From positions 1-7,834 of the forward strand of contig CALFLJ010000200.1 in the NCBI GenBank assembly GCA_937880335.1: a stretch of 7,834 nucleotides of DNA. Reading direction: 5' to 3'. How positions within the stretch are numbered: the first letter of the stretch is position 1; each line of letters begins with the position of its first letter. The DNA comes from an uncultured Succinatimonas sp. (GTDB taxonomy: Bacteria > Pseudomonadota > Gammaproteobacteria > Enterobacterales > Succinivibrionaceae). The notes beneath the pieces are model-generated. The model was not told where the DNA came from and made no database searches. It worked only from the letters and a program-made list of their open reading frames with translations. Made by a program: the position numbers and the translations under genes. Positions 1 through 6,307 of this stretch are shown one piece after another.

Positions 1-2
1 TT

Positions 3-842
3 TTAAAGCAGGATGTACAAAAGAACAGGCTTAATAATACGAGCCTATCTAAGGTTTTACCCTTATTACGAAAAAAAGATGAAATACTGAAGTTTGATAG
101 CGTAGCACTTGACACCTCGGCTCTGGAATTCTCTTTATTTTTGAGTGAATTTAATTTAAGAGGCAAAAAAGTCTTTACCTCACTGTCAGAGGACTGTTTT
201 TCTTCTTACAGAGAGTTAACCTTTAAGATTTTTGAATATTTAAACAAACTTCAATTAAAAGTTTTATGTTTTGATGATCTAAAAGGCTTTTTGTCCTGCG
301 CCAAAGAAAAAGCTTATGCTGAGCTTTCAATTTATTTTGAAGATCTTAATTGTGCACTTTTGTTAAATATACTTAAAAGTAAAATCTTTTATGTAAACAC
401 TGTAAATAGTCTTAGTTTAAATTCCTATTTGGTTTTTCTGGCCTTAGAGTTTTTTGTATCTTGCAATTTAAAGGATTTTTGCAAGCAAAAGGTATATGAG
501 CGTCTTATATATGCACGCAAAGAAGATCATTTATCAATAAATCTTTATAATCAAAGACTTAATAAGATTAAAGAAGAATTTAATTTGGAGAATTTTGATG
601 ATTTTGAAGAATTTTTACTCTCTGTTGAATATGAGAACTTTTACACTCTTTCAGAAAAGGACAGACTTTTAGTTTATGAGCTAAGACTGTGTTTTAATCT
701 TTGCAAATGCTTTAAAGACGAAGATGAGTTTAAATATTTTTATAAAAAAGCAAATCTGGTAAAAAAATCATGTCTTCAATTTTTAGAGATCTTATGTGCA
801 GATGAAAAAAGATTTGCTCTTAATTGTTTTCAAAGCAAATGA
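3..842 (+). CDS. Protein of unknown function, 5'-truncated, upstream of relaxase gene
   Basis: The reading frame is open from the left edge (first full codon at 3) to TGA at 840-842, giving at least 279 residues. The only internal start-like codon with a long downstream frame is TTG at 141. It has no ribosome binding site, and the frame upstream of it is uninterrupted and of the same composition, so the true start probably lies outside the window. I do not recognise the family. The visible part is rich in Leu, Phe, Lys and Glu, appears mostly helical, and has no clear transmembrane segment, nucleotide-binding loop or metal motif. It lies 35 nt upstream of the relaxase gene on the same strand, with the same low GC, so it probably belongs to the conjugation operon. 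It could be an accessory or regulatory protein of the element; this is inferred from position only. Confidence 0.75.
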   Translation, partial: LKQDVQKNRLNNTSLSKVLPLLRKKDEILKFDSVALDTSALEFSLFLSEFNLRGKKVFTSLSEDCFSSYRELTFKIFEYLNKLQLKVLCFDDLKGFLSCAKEKAYAELSIYFEDLNCALLLNILKSKIFYVNTVNSLSLNSYLVFLALEFFVSCNLKDFCKQKVYERLIYARKEDHLSINLYNQRLNKIKEEFNLENFDDFEEFLLSVEYENFYTLSEKDRLLVYELRLCFNLCKCFKDEDEFKYFYKKANLVKKSCLQFLEILCADEKRFALNCFQSK

Positions 843-877
843 TCTCTTAAAACACCATTATTTGAACGCAAATTTTT

Positions 878-2485
878 ATGTTTAATCTAAAAAAGATCTT
901 TAAGGAAAAAAGGGAAAAGTCAGCTTTACCTTTAAGGTTAGAGGAGTTTTTAAGAAAGAATAAGGCTTTTTTTGTAAGACTTGATGGCAGCAGAATCTTT
1001 TCCTATCAAAGCGTAGAGCAACTTTTAGAAAAGAATTCTCAACAATGTGCGCTTTTACTTAAGTTTAGCTCTTTAGATAAAGATGTTTTTGATAGCATTG
1101 TTTTGCCTTTTATAAAGCGCTTTATTTCCTATGTCGGAGTATCACCTGCCTCTAATTTTCATCATGATTGCGATTGCGGTGGCCTTTTACGTCATTCTCT
1201 AAATGTAGCTATAGCTTCAATAAATCAGGTTTTAGTGGATGATAGAAAGATAAAAGAGAGTTTGTCTTATTTTAGAAGTTTGTGTGCGGCACTTATTTTT
1301 TTAAGTTTTTTACATGATCTGGGCAAGATCATAACTGATTATGAGGTTTTTGATCTAAGTGAAAAAGAGAGCTGGCAACCTTTAAAGGAGAGTTTAGATA
1401 GTTTTTGTCAAAGACTGGAGCTTGATTACGTAGTAATAAAAAATAAACCCCAGAAATTAAACAAACATGAGGATTTATTATCTTTAGTCTCAAATTTACT
1501 TTTTAATTTAAATGATCCTTTTTTAGATCTTATAAGCAAAAATATAGAACTTTCATCCTTAAATTTTACGGGAGAGCTTTTTTTAAAGGTAAAGATGGCC
1601 GATCGTACTGCCTGTAAACTTCACGGCAGCGCGATGCAAAATCTTTTTTATGTGCAGGATTATATAAAAGCCTATCTGATTACGTCTTTAAATCAAAAAG
1701 AATATAGTTTTAATGAAATAAGTTCTGATATATATATCTGTGAACAGGGTGCCTTGATTGTAAGAGGGGCTCCTTTTTATGAGCTTTTTAAAAAAGACTT
1801 TGAATCAATTGTTTTAGGACAGGAATATGAGGGACAAAAGTATAGCCATTTTCAGGATTTAATGCGCCTTTATGGCATTTTTACTCCTTTTGGTTATAAA
1901 CGTCTTTATAACTGGTATAGAGTAATTTTAGGAGATGATGTTTTATATATACAGGCTCTTTTAATTTCTTTTCCTCAAAGTCATAACGTTTTGCCTTGTG
2001 TAAATACGGTGATCCTAGGTACAAGCTGTATAGGTTTAGGAGATGCGTTAAAAGAACAGAATATTTTTGACGAGAATAGTATTGTAAAAGTTAGGGTTAT
2101 AAATGGAGTTTATTTAAATAGGATTGCCTTAAAGGATCTGGACTTAAATTCGATTCGCTGTATTGAGGAAAATAAAACAGATGACAAAGAGCTTTTAAAA
2201 AAACTGCATAGAATTCAGGATAACTATTTAAATAATCCCGAAGATTTTTTAAATCCTCCAGAACAGAATAATAGAGAGGATATAGAGAGCAGGGGGGAGG
2301 AAAGAAGCTCATGTGATATTTATAAATTTGAGAACTTGGATTTTACTTTAGATAAAAAAGAGCGAATTGCAAGGATTCGTCAATATGCTTTTTTTGAAGG
2401 AAAAGATAATCCTTATTTAGATATTAAGCCTTTTATTCCGGATTGTATTTTAAAGTTAAAAAGTCTTTTAGATAAAGAGGCATAA
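878..2485 (+). CDS. traI: MOBH-family conjugative relaxase (TraI, TraI_2/HD-like domain)
   Basis: This is a 535-residue relaxase-like protein of the MOBH class, which nicks the transfer origin and pilots the DNA strand in SXT/R391 and PFGI-1-type elements. The signature is clear: PASNFHHDCDCGGLLRHSLNVA at about residues 89-111 (split here as PASNFHHDCDC then GGLLRHSLNVA), HDLGK at 146-150, His197 in NKHEDLL and ADRTA at 241-245. Together these form the HD-like metal site typical of the TraI_2 domain. The C-terminal third is less conserved to my eye and ends in a charged stretch (about 430-480). It is shorter than the roughly 700-residue SXT TraI. The start at 878 is the first ATG after an in-frame stop at 863, but no Shine-Dalgarno sequence precedes it. 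It ends 2 nt before the coupling-protein gene. Family assignment is strong; the transfer system it serves is inferred. Confidence 0.88.
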   Translation: MFNLKKIFKEKREKSALPLRLEEFLRKNKAFFVRLDGSRIFSYQSVEQLLEKNSQQCALLLKFSSLDKDVFDSIVLPFIKRFISYVGVSPASNFHHDCDCGGLLRHSLNVAIASINQVLVDDRKIKESLSYFRSLCAALIFLSFLHDLGKIITDYEVFDLSEKESWQPLKESLDSFCQRLELDYVVIKNKPQKLNKHEDLLSLVSNLLFNLNDPFLDLISKNIELSSLNFTGELFLKVKMADRTACKLHGSAMQNLFYVQDYIKAYLITSLNQKEYSFNEISSDIYICEQGALIVRGAPFYELFKKDFESIVLGQEYEGQKYSHFQDLMRLYGIFTPFGYKRLYNWYRVILGDDVLYIQALLISFPQSHNVLPCVNTVILGTSCIGLGDALKEQNIFDENSIVKVRVINGVYLNRIALKDLDLNSIRCIEENKTDDKELLKKLHRIQDNYLNNPEDFLNPPEQNNREDIESRGEERSSCDIYKFENLDFTLDKKERIARIRQYAFFEGKDNPYLDIKPFIPDCILKLKSLLDKEA

Positions 2486-2487
2486 AT

Positions 2488-4362
2488 ATGTTTAAGTTAA
2501 GATATGATCCTATCAAAAGAAATTTTTTAGATGAAAATAGATACTTTTTTTTGATTTTGTTTTTATCTTTAAGTTTTATTTTTACGACCCCCTTAAATTT
2601 TGCATCTTTGGTTTATTATCTGGCTTTTTTTATCTTAATTATCCCTTTGGGAAAAGATGTACTTATTTATCTTAAGTCACTTAGATCAAAGAAGGTGGAA
2701 TTTATAGATAAGGAGAAGCTTAAAAGTTTTTTAAAGCATAAAGAAGATCTTGTTTTTTTAGGGCGTGGTTTTGAATTTACAGCACATCATAGGCGTCTTC
2801 TTGAAAGTCTTTTAGTATTTGGTTTAGAAAACAAAGGAGCGCGAAGCTTGGGATCTTATGATATACATAATCTTGAGCTTTTTAATCATAAACCTCTTTA
2901 TACCTCATCTAAGATCTTATCTACTCATAACCTGATTTTTGGAACTACGGGAGCTGGCAAAACGCGTTTATTTGATCTTCTTATAAGTCAGGCTATTTTG
3001 CGAGGTGATACGGTAATAATATTTGATCCTAAAAATGATGAGGATTTAATTTATAAAGCCTCATCTTTGGCTAAAAGCCTTAATCGTGAATTTTTAAGGT
3101 TAGATCCTGATAATGAGGATTGCTCAGTTCTCTTCAATCCGGTGGCATGTTTTGACAATATATCAGAACTTGCAAGTCGCATAACATCGCTTATGAGTGG
3201 AGGGGGATCATCGGCAGCTTTTAAAAGCTACGCCTATCAAGCTATAACGGGAGCGGTAGTAGCGTTGCGCTGTTTAAATGAGCCTATAACCTTAAATAAT
3301 ATTGCAAAGAACCTTTCTGAAACTAGATGTTTTGCAAAAGCTTTAATTTCTTATTTTGATAACTTTGTAAAAAATTGTCCTTATGAGGATGCTTGTAAAT
3401 TCTATGAACGGCTGCATAAGCTTTTACATAGCAGTAGTGATACAAATAAGACAGATGAAAAAGATTCTAATGATGGAAAAAATAAGTTAAAAAATGAGAG
3501 ATGGGATAAAAAAAACAAAAAATTAAGTCTCAGAGGAATTGAGCTTTTAAGAGATTTTTACGACTTCCTTTTGCAAAAGCAATACCTTAAAGCAGATGCT
3601 AATTTAGAGATTTTATTTAAACTCTCATCAATGGATGAGGAATATTTTTCAAAAATCTCACAAGGAGCATTACCTATACTCACAAGTTTAATCTCAGGAT
3701 CAAGACTTAGGATCTTATCCTCAGATGATCCATCTTTAACTACTAATTTTCAGGAGATTATAAATCAGCATCAGATTTTACATATTGCCCTGCCTAGTTT
3801 AAAAGATCTCAATGCATCACAGAATTTAGGCCATATCTTATTGGCTGATCTAACTGCACAGGCTGGTAATATTTATAAGCTAAGTATGGAGGATCCTTAT
3901 TTTAAAACTCCTCATGTGAGTATTTTTATAGATGAGGCCGGCGAGGTGGTAAGTCCTGCATTAGTTCAGCTTTTAAACAAAAGCCGTGGTGCCGGTTTTT
4001 CTTTAACATTAGCTGTGCAGTCTTATTTTGATTTAGCTAAAAATGAAGGTGAGAACTTAGCTCAGATGATTATAGACAACTGTAATACCAAGATGTGTCT
4101 TAGGGTAGGAAATGATAAAACGGCACAGGTTTTCTGTCAGTGTTTGTCTAAAACTGCAGTAGGATGCGAAATGTCATCCATAAGTTTTAGCGCTGATGCA
4201 AAGAGCAGTACCTTACATGACAGTATCAATCATAGTATTTCTTTAGATAAACAAAGTCTTATTCCATATGAGATTTTAATGCGCCTGCCTAATTTTGAAT
4301 ATTTTGCCTTAGTAGGGAATAACCGACTTTTAAAGGGCCGGATCCCTCTGCTTTGGGTGTAA
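2488..4362 (+). CDS. traD: Type IV coupling protein (TraD/VirD4-like ATPase)
   Basis: This 624-residue inner-membrane ATPase is expected to link the relaxase-DNA complex to the type IV secretion channel. Two hydrophobic segments near the N terminus (about 19-34 and 39-61) form the membrane anchor. They are followed by GRGFEFTAHH (92-101), a motif typical of SXT/PFGI-type TraD proteins. The Walker A motif is GTTGAGKT (152-159), FDPKND lies at 179-184, and Walker B is VSIFIDEAGE (477-486) with Asp482 and Glu483. SRGAGFSLTLAVQS (499-512) matches the post-Walker B region of the family. A Lys/Asp/Asn-rich low-complexity stretch at about 314-347 interrupts the middle of the protein. AAAGAGG at 2474-2480 lies 7 nt before the ATG and supports the start. 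The gene is almost certainly co-transcribed and translationally coupled with traI. Confidence 0.92.
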   Translation: MFKLRYDPIKRNFLDENRYFFLILFLSLSFIFTTPLNFASLVYYLAFFILIIPLGKDVLIYLKSLRSKKVEFIDKEKLKSFLKHKEDLVFLGRGFEFTAHHRRLLESLLVFGLENKGARSLGSYDIHNLELFNHKPLYTSSKILSTHNLIFGTTGAGKTRLFDLLISQAILRGDTVIIFDPKNDEDLIYKASSLAKSLNREFLRLDPDNEDCSVLFNPVACFDNISELASRITSLMSGGGSSAAFKSYAYQAITGAVVALRCLNEPITLNNIAKNLSETRCFAKALISYFDNFVKNCPYEDACKFYERLHKLLHSSSDTNKTDEKDSNDGKNKLKNERWDKKNKKLSLRGIELLRDFYDFLLQKQYLKADANLEILFKLSSMDEEYFSKISQGALPILTSLISGSRLRILSSDDPSLTTNFQEIINQHQILHIALPSLKDLNASQNLGHILLADLTAQAGNIYKLSMEDPYFKTPHVSIFIDEAGEVVSPALVQLLNKSRGAGFSLTLAVQSYFDLAKNEGENLAQMIIDNCNTKMCLRVGNDKTAQVFCQCLSKTAVGCEMSSISFSADAKSSTLHDSINHSISLDKQSLIPYEILMRLPNFEYFALVGNNRLLKGRIPLLWV

Positions 4363-4364
4363 AC

Positions 4365-4919
4365 ATGTTGTTTATAGTCTACTTTATCCGTAATTTGAAA
4401 AATATTTTGTTTTTTTTACTTTTCTTAATTTTTATTTTTTACTTTGTAAGTGGAAAATTAAGCAACTTTGAGCTTATAAATTTAGAACTATGTGAACAGC
4501 ACAAATATTATGGCGATGCTATATACCAATCTCAAAAGTTTAGTATTTTATTTGTAAAAAAATACTTGGCCTTAAATTTAAATGACAGTTTAAGCTCAAA
4601 TTTAATGTCTTATCTTTATCTTTTATCCATAAGGCTTATGACCCTTATCCATTTTCATATTAGGACTATTATTATATTTGCTGCACTTGTTTTACTTTTA
4701 ACTTACAGAAAGCTGAAACTTATGCAAAAAAATTTAGGAAATTTTTATGTACTGCGTTTTATAAACTATAGAGTTCTGTCGTTATTATTTTTACTTGTTT
4801 TGGTTTTTACGTTGCAAAACAGAACATGTGCCTTTTTATATTTGGAATTTTTATTGCCTGTCTTTATTGTATTTTCAGTTTACAAAATATGTCTTTTTAA
4901 AGGATTTAATCCCTTTTAA
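4365..4919 (+). CDS. Small multi-pass membrane protein, TraJ/DUF4400-like by position and topology
   Basis: This is a 184-residue, very hydrophobic protein. The ATG at 4365, 2 nt after the coupling-protein stop, is preferred over a TTG at 4353 that would overlap traD and add four residues. Hydrophobic spans are visible at about 12-29, 81-97, 101-113, 137-150 and 155-175. A soluble loop rich in Glu, Tyr and Lys (about 31-80) follows the first span. A basic TYRKLKLMQKN segment lies at 113-123. In SXT/R391 elements a four-helix DUF4400 protein (TraJ) follows traD, and PFGI-1-type elements also have a membrane protein after traD. The position and layout fit, but I see no diagnostic motif, so the family name is an inference. 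Its likely role is in the inner-membrane part of the coupling/transfer apparatus. Confidence 0.72.
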   Translation: MLFIVYFIRNLKNILFFLLFLIFIFYFVSGKLSNFELINLELCEQHKYYGDAIYQSQKFSILFVKKYLALNLNDSLSSNLMSYLYLLSIRLMTLIHFHIRTIIIFAALVLLLTYRKLKLMQKNLGNFYVLRFINYRVLSLLFLLVLVFTLQNRTCAFLYLEFLLPVFIVFSVYKICLFKGFNPF

Positions 4920-5050
4920 AGATAGACTGCTTTTTATTTATAAAAATTTAGTTACACAAAACCTTATATGAAAGTGCAATGATTTAGAGGGATAAAAAAT
5001 TAAAATCTTTTAAAATAAGTGTGTTTTATGCTTTAAATTGTCTAAAACAA

Positions 5051-5097
5051 ATAGCTTTAACACTAGATGCTAAATCATAATATATGCTCAAAGCTAT
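5051..5097. repeat. Inverted repeat ATAGCTTT / AAAGCTAT
   Basis: An 8-bp arm at 5051-5058 (ATAGCTTT) is the exact reverse complement of 5090-5097 (AAAGCTAT), with 31 nt between. The right arm is part of the first copy of the direct repeat described separately, so the three sites share the half-site AAGCTAT. It could be an operator pair or a weak hairpin. Confidence 0.4.
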
Positions 5098-5099
5098 GA
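5082..5099. repeat. Direct repeat copy 1 (ATATGCT-CA-AAGCTATGA)
   Basis: This 18-bp element contains ATATGCT, then CA, then AAGCTATGA. Removing the two extra bases makes it identical over 16 positions to the copy at 5282-5297, which starts exactly 200 bp downstream. A looser related unit, ATGCTAAATCATAATAT, immediately precedes it at 5067-5083. Confidence 0.5.
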
Positions 5100-5214
5100 T
5101 GTGTTCTAAGATAACTTTAGGTGGGCTCTACTTTATTTTAGCAAGATATGAAAAGAGTATTTGATACAAGTAACACAAGTCAGATATTAGTTTAGATAGT
5201 TTTAATATAAGTTT

Positions 5215-5242
5215 TTGTCTGTGAGCCTTCTTTGCATAAAAT
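5215..5242 (+). promoter_or_regulatory. Candidate sigma-70 promoter for slyX-yfcD
   Basis: TTGTCT at 5215-5220 (4 of 6 consensus positions) is followed after 16 bp by TAAAAT at 5237-5242 (5 of 6). A TG lies just upstream of the -10, one base off the extended position. Transcription would start near 5249, about 60 nt before the slyX start. The whole stretch is AT-rich, so chance matches are likely. Confidence 0.35.
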
Positions 5243-5281
5243 GCAGCGTTTAAAGGCAATTTAATGAGGTGTAATCTCAAA

Positions 5282-5297
5282 ATATGCTAAGCTATGA
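5282..5297. repeat. Direct repeat copy 2 (ATATGCTAAGCTATGA)
   Basis: This 16-bp element matches copy 1 except that it lacks the central CA. It ends 14 nt before the preferred slyX start and lies downstream of the candidate slyX promoter, so a protein bound here could affect slyX expression. It could also be a remnant of a duplication or a recombination site. Confidence 0.5.
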
Positions 5298-5302
5298 GTT
5301 AT

Positions 5303-5307
5303 GGAGG
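5303..5307 (+). promoter_or_regulatory. Shine-Dalgarno site that sets the slyX start
   Basis: GGAGG at 5303-5307 lies 4 nt before ATG at 5312. The upstream in-frame ATG at 5294 has no such site, and starting there would place the GGAGG inside the coding region. The site therefore favours the 68-residue protein. Confidence 0.7.
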
Positions 5308-5311
5308 ATTT

Positions 5312-5518
5312 ATGGATGTAAAAGAGAACCGTCTCATTGCTTTAGAGGAACGTTGTGCTTATCTTGAGGATGAGATTGATAAGTTAAGTTTAGAACTGTC
5401 TGAGGCATTAGATGAAATGCAAAAGCTTAGATCTCAATTTAAAATTTTATACTCTAAAGTAGGTGATCCTTATGCTGTTCGCCCTTTGAGTGAAGAAGTG
5501 CCTCCGCCTCATTACTAA
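5312..5518 (+). CDS. slyX: SlyX family protein
   Basis: This 68-residue protein ends in EEVPPPHY, the hallmark C terminus of SlyX. Residues about 4-48 (NRLIALEERCAYLEDEIDKL and on) show regular heptad spacing of Leu and Ile with charged residues between, as expected for the short coiled coil of this family. E. coli SlyX has about 72 residues, so the length fits. The start at 5312 is chosen because of the GGAGG just before it; an ATG at 5294 would add MSYGGF. The molecular function of SlyX is not established. Its stop overlaps the Shine-Dalgarno of the following yfcD gene, so the two are probably co-transcribed and coupled. Confidence 0.9.
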   Translation: MDVKENRLIALEERCAYLEDEIDKLSLELSEALDEMQKLRSQFKILYSKVGDPYAVRPLSEEVPPPHY

Positions 5519-5527
5519 GGAGAAATA

Positions 5528-6052
5528 ATGTCAGCTTTAGAGCTTGTTGATATTGTTGATGAGAACAATGAAGTTATAAAAACTGTTACAAGAAAAGAAA
5601 TGCGTGAAGGTAAATTACCTCATAGGGCATGTTATATAGCTTTATGTGATCGTCAAGGTCGTTTTTTAGTTGAGGTTAGAACTCTAAGCAAGGATTATGC
5701 GCCAGGCAAATTTGATGTTTGCATAGGAGGGGTTCTTCAACATGGCGAGGATCTTCTTGAGGGAGCTAAGAGAGAACTTCAAGAAGAGGTAGGTGTTGAC
5801 GCCAATCAAATTGAGTTTGAATTTTTAGGTGTTAAAAAGATACCTTATCAGGATGGGGTACATTTCCTTATGGCATATTTATACTTTGCCAGAGGAGATT
5901 CTCTTACCATTAGACAAAAGACAGAGGTTTCAGGCATCATGTATCTTAGCGAAGAGGAAGTTAGGAAACTAGCCTCAAATACAACATATGATGCCATGGA
6001 TGCTTTTAACTCTATATTGCAAAAGGCTAAAGCTCGTGGCTTTTACCAATAG
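5528..6052 (+). CDS. yfcD: YfcD-type Nudix hydrolase
   Basis: This 174-residue protein has a complete Nudix box at residues 68-90: Gly68, Glu74, Arg82-Glu83, Glu86-Glu87 and Gly89 are all in register, giving the metal-binding catalytic helix for hydrolysing a nucleoside-diphosphate-linked or similar substrate. The N terminus (LVDIVDENNEVI, then TRKEMREGKLPHRACYIAL) matches the YfcD/isopentenyl-diphosphate-isomerase-like subgroup. APGKFDVCIGGVLQ corresponds to PGMLDATAGGVVQ of E. coli YfcD. The physiological substrate of YfcD is not known to me. AAGGAGA at 5517-5523 gives a strong ribosome binding site that overlaps the slyX stop, supporting an operon with slyX. The next gene has its own promoter. 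Confidence 0.9.
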   Translation: MSALELVDIVDENNEVIKTVTRKEMREGKLPHRACYIALCDRQGRFLVEVRTLSKDYAPGKFDVCIGGVLQHGEDLLEGAKRELQEEVGVDANQIEFEFLGVKKIPYQDGVHFLMAYLYFARGDSLTIRQKTEVSGIMYLSEEEVRKLASNTTYDAMDAFNSILQKAKARGFYQ

Positions 6053-6054
6053 AA

Positions 6055-6083
6055 TTGGAGTTTTTAGTTAAAGGCGTTATAAT
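6055..6083 (+). promoter_or_regulatory. Candidate promoter for accD-folC
   Basis: TATAAT at 6078-6083 is a perfect -10 box. Exactly 17 bp upstream is TTGGAG (6055-6060), which keeps the TTG of the -35 but is otherwise weak. Transcription would start near 6090, leaving a leader of about 218 nt before the accD start at 6308. Confidence 0.55.
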
Positions 6084-6118
6084 TTTAAATTAAGTTTGCA
6101 TTTCAACTTTACCTGGCA

Positions 6119-6281
6119 AGAATTTCTCCACCTTATAGGTGGTGGCATGAATTGCTAGAGAAGATAAACAGAAAACCGGGGGCACCCGGGGTTAGCCTGT
6201 TGTGAGGTAAAACTTACTTTTTGGGTCATAAGATCTATAAAACAGGAAGTCCCTATTTCTATAAGTAGGGGAGAATGTCAC
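6119..6281 (+). promoter_or_regulatory. Structured accD leader with alternative foldings (possible cis-regulatory RNA)
   Basis: Local hairpins are CCACC-TTATA-GGTGG (6128-6142), CCGGG-GGCA-CCCGG (6176-6189), GTAA-AAC-TTAC (6207-6217) and CCCTATTT-CTAT-AAGTAGGG (6251-6270). AACAG 6167-6171 pairs with CTGTT 6197-6201 around the GC hairpin. Alternatively, 6124-6138 pairs with 6259-6275 in a long-range helix of 14 base pairs: blocks of 6, 3 and 5 bp separated by a bulged A6130 and the three bases 6264-6266. That helix excludes the first and last hairpins. CCTGTT 6196-6201 can also pair with AACAGG 6241-6246. The purine-rich AGGGGAG near the 3' end is buried in either fold. I do not recognise a known riboswitch class, 6S, tmRNA or SRP RNA. 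It may be an autoregulatory mRNA element or an independent small RNA. Confidence 0.5.
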
Positions 6282-6307
6282 GATCCTGCGATACTGAGAT
6301 TATAAAT

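Larger units (their letters stand above)
4920..5311. other. Non-coding boundary between conjugation module and chromosomal genes
   Basis: No convincing gene lies in these 392 bp. An imperfect hairpin overlaps the end of the membrane-protein gene: GGAT 4902-4905 pairs with ATCC 4909-4912, extended by AAA/TTT around a bulged C. An AT-only hairpin follows at 4931-4946. Neither has a convincing GC stem plus T-tract, so termination here is uncertain. The middle contains the repeat motifs listed separately, and the right part contains a candidate promoter for slyX. Base composition and gene content change across this stretch, making it the candidate border of the mobile segment, although no integrase or recognisable attachment core is visible. 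Confidence 0.6.

Noticed and set aside
141..143. TTG as the real start of the first gene
   Set aside because: The same frame is open to the left edge with similar composition, and no ribosome site precedes the TTG.
2097..2312. Open frame of 71 codons on the minus strand
   Set aside because: It lies wholly inside the relaxase gene in the opposite sense, has no recognisable motif or ribosome site, and is explained by the codon pattern of the real gene.
4899..4946. Rho-independent terminator after the membrane-protein gene
   Set aside because: The first hairpin is bulged and lacks an adjoining T-run; the second is AT-only. Neither is convincing.
5294..5311. Upstream ATG as slyX start
   Set aside because: It has no ribosome site, while the ATG at 5312 has GGAGG at ideal distance and gives the usual SlyX length.
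4920..5311. Integration attachment site
   Set aside because: Direct repeats exist, but there is no integrase, no tRNA 3' end and no second element end in view, so an att assignment is not supported.
6119..6281. tRNA, 6S, SRP or known riboswitch in the accD leader
   Set aside because: No cloverleaf with a T-loop consensus, and none of the conserved core sequences of these RNAs, could be found by eye.
6275..6307. Upstream ATG as accD start with AGGGGAG in front
   Set aside because: The purine run ends one base before the ATG, too close for initiation, and the 11 extra residues do not resemble AccD. The family N terminus begins at 6308. Use as an alternative start cannot be fully excluded.
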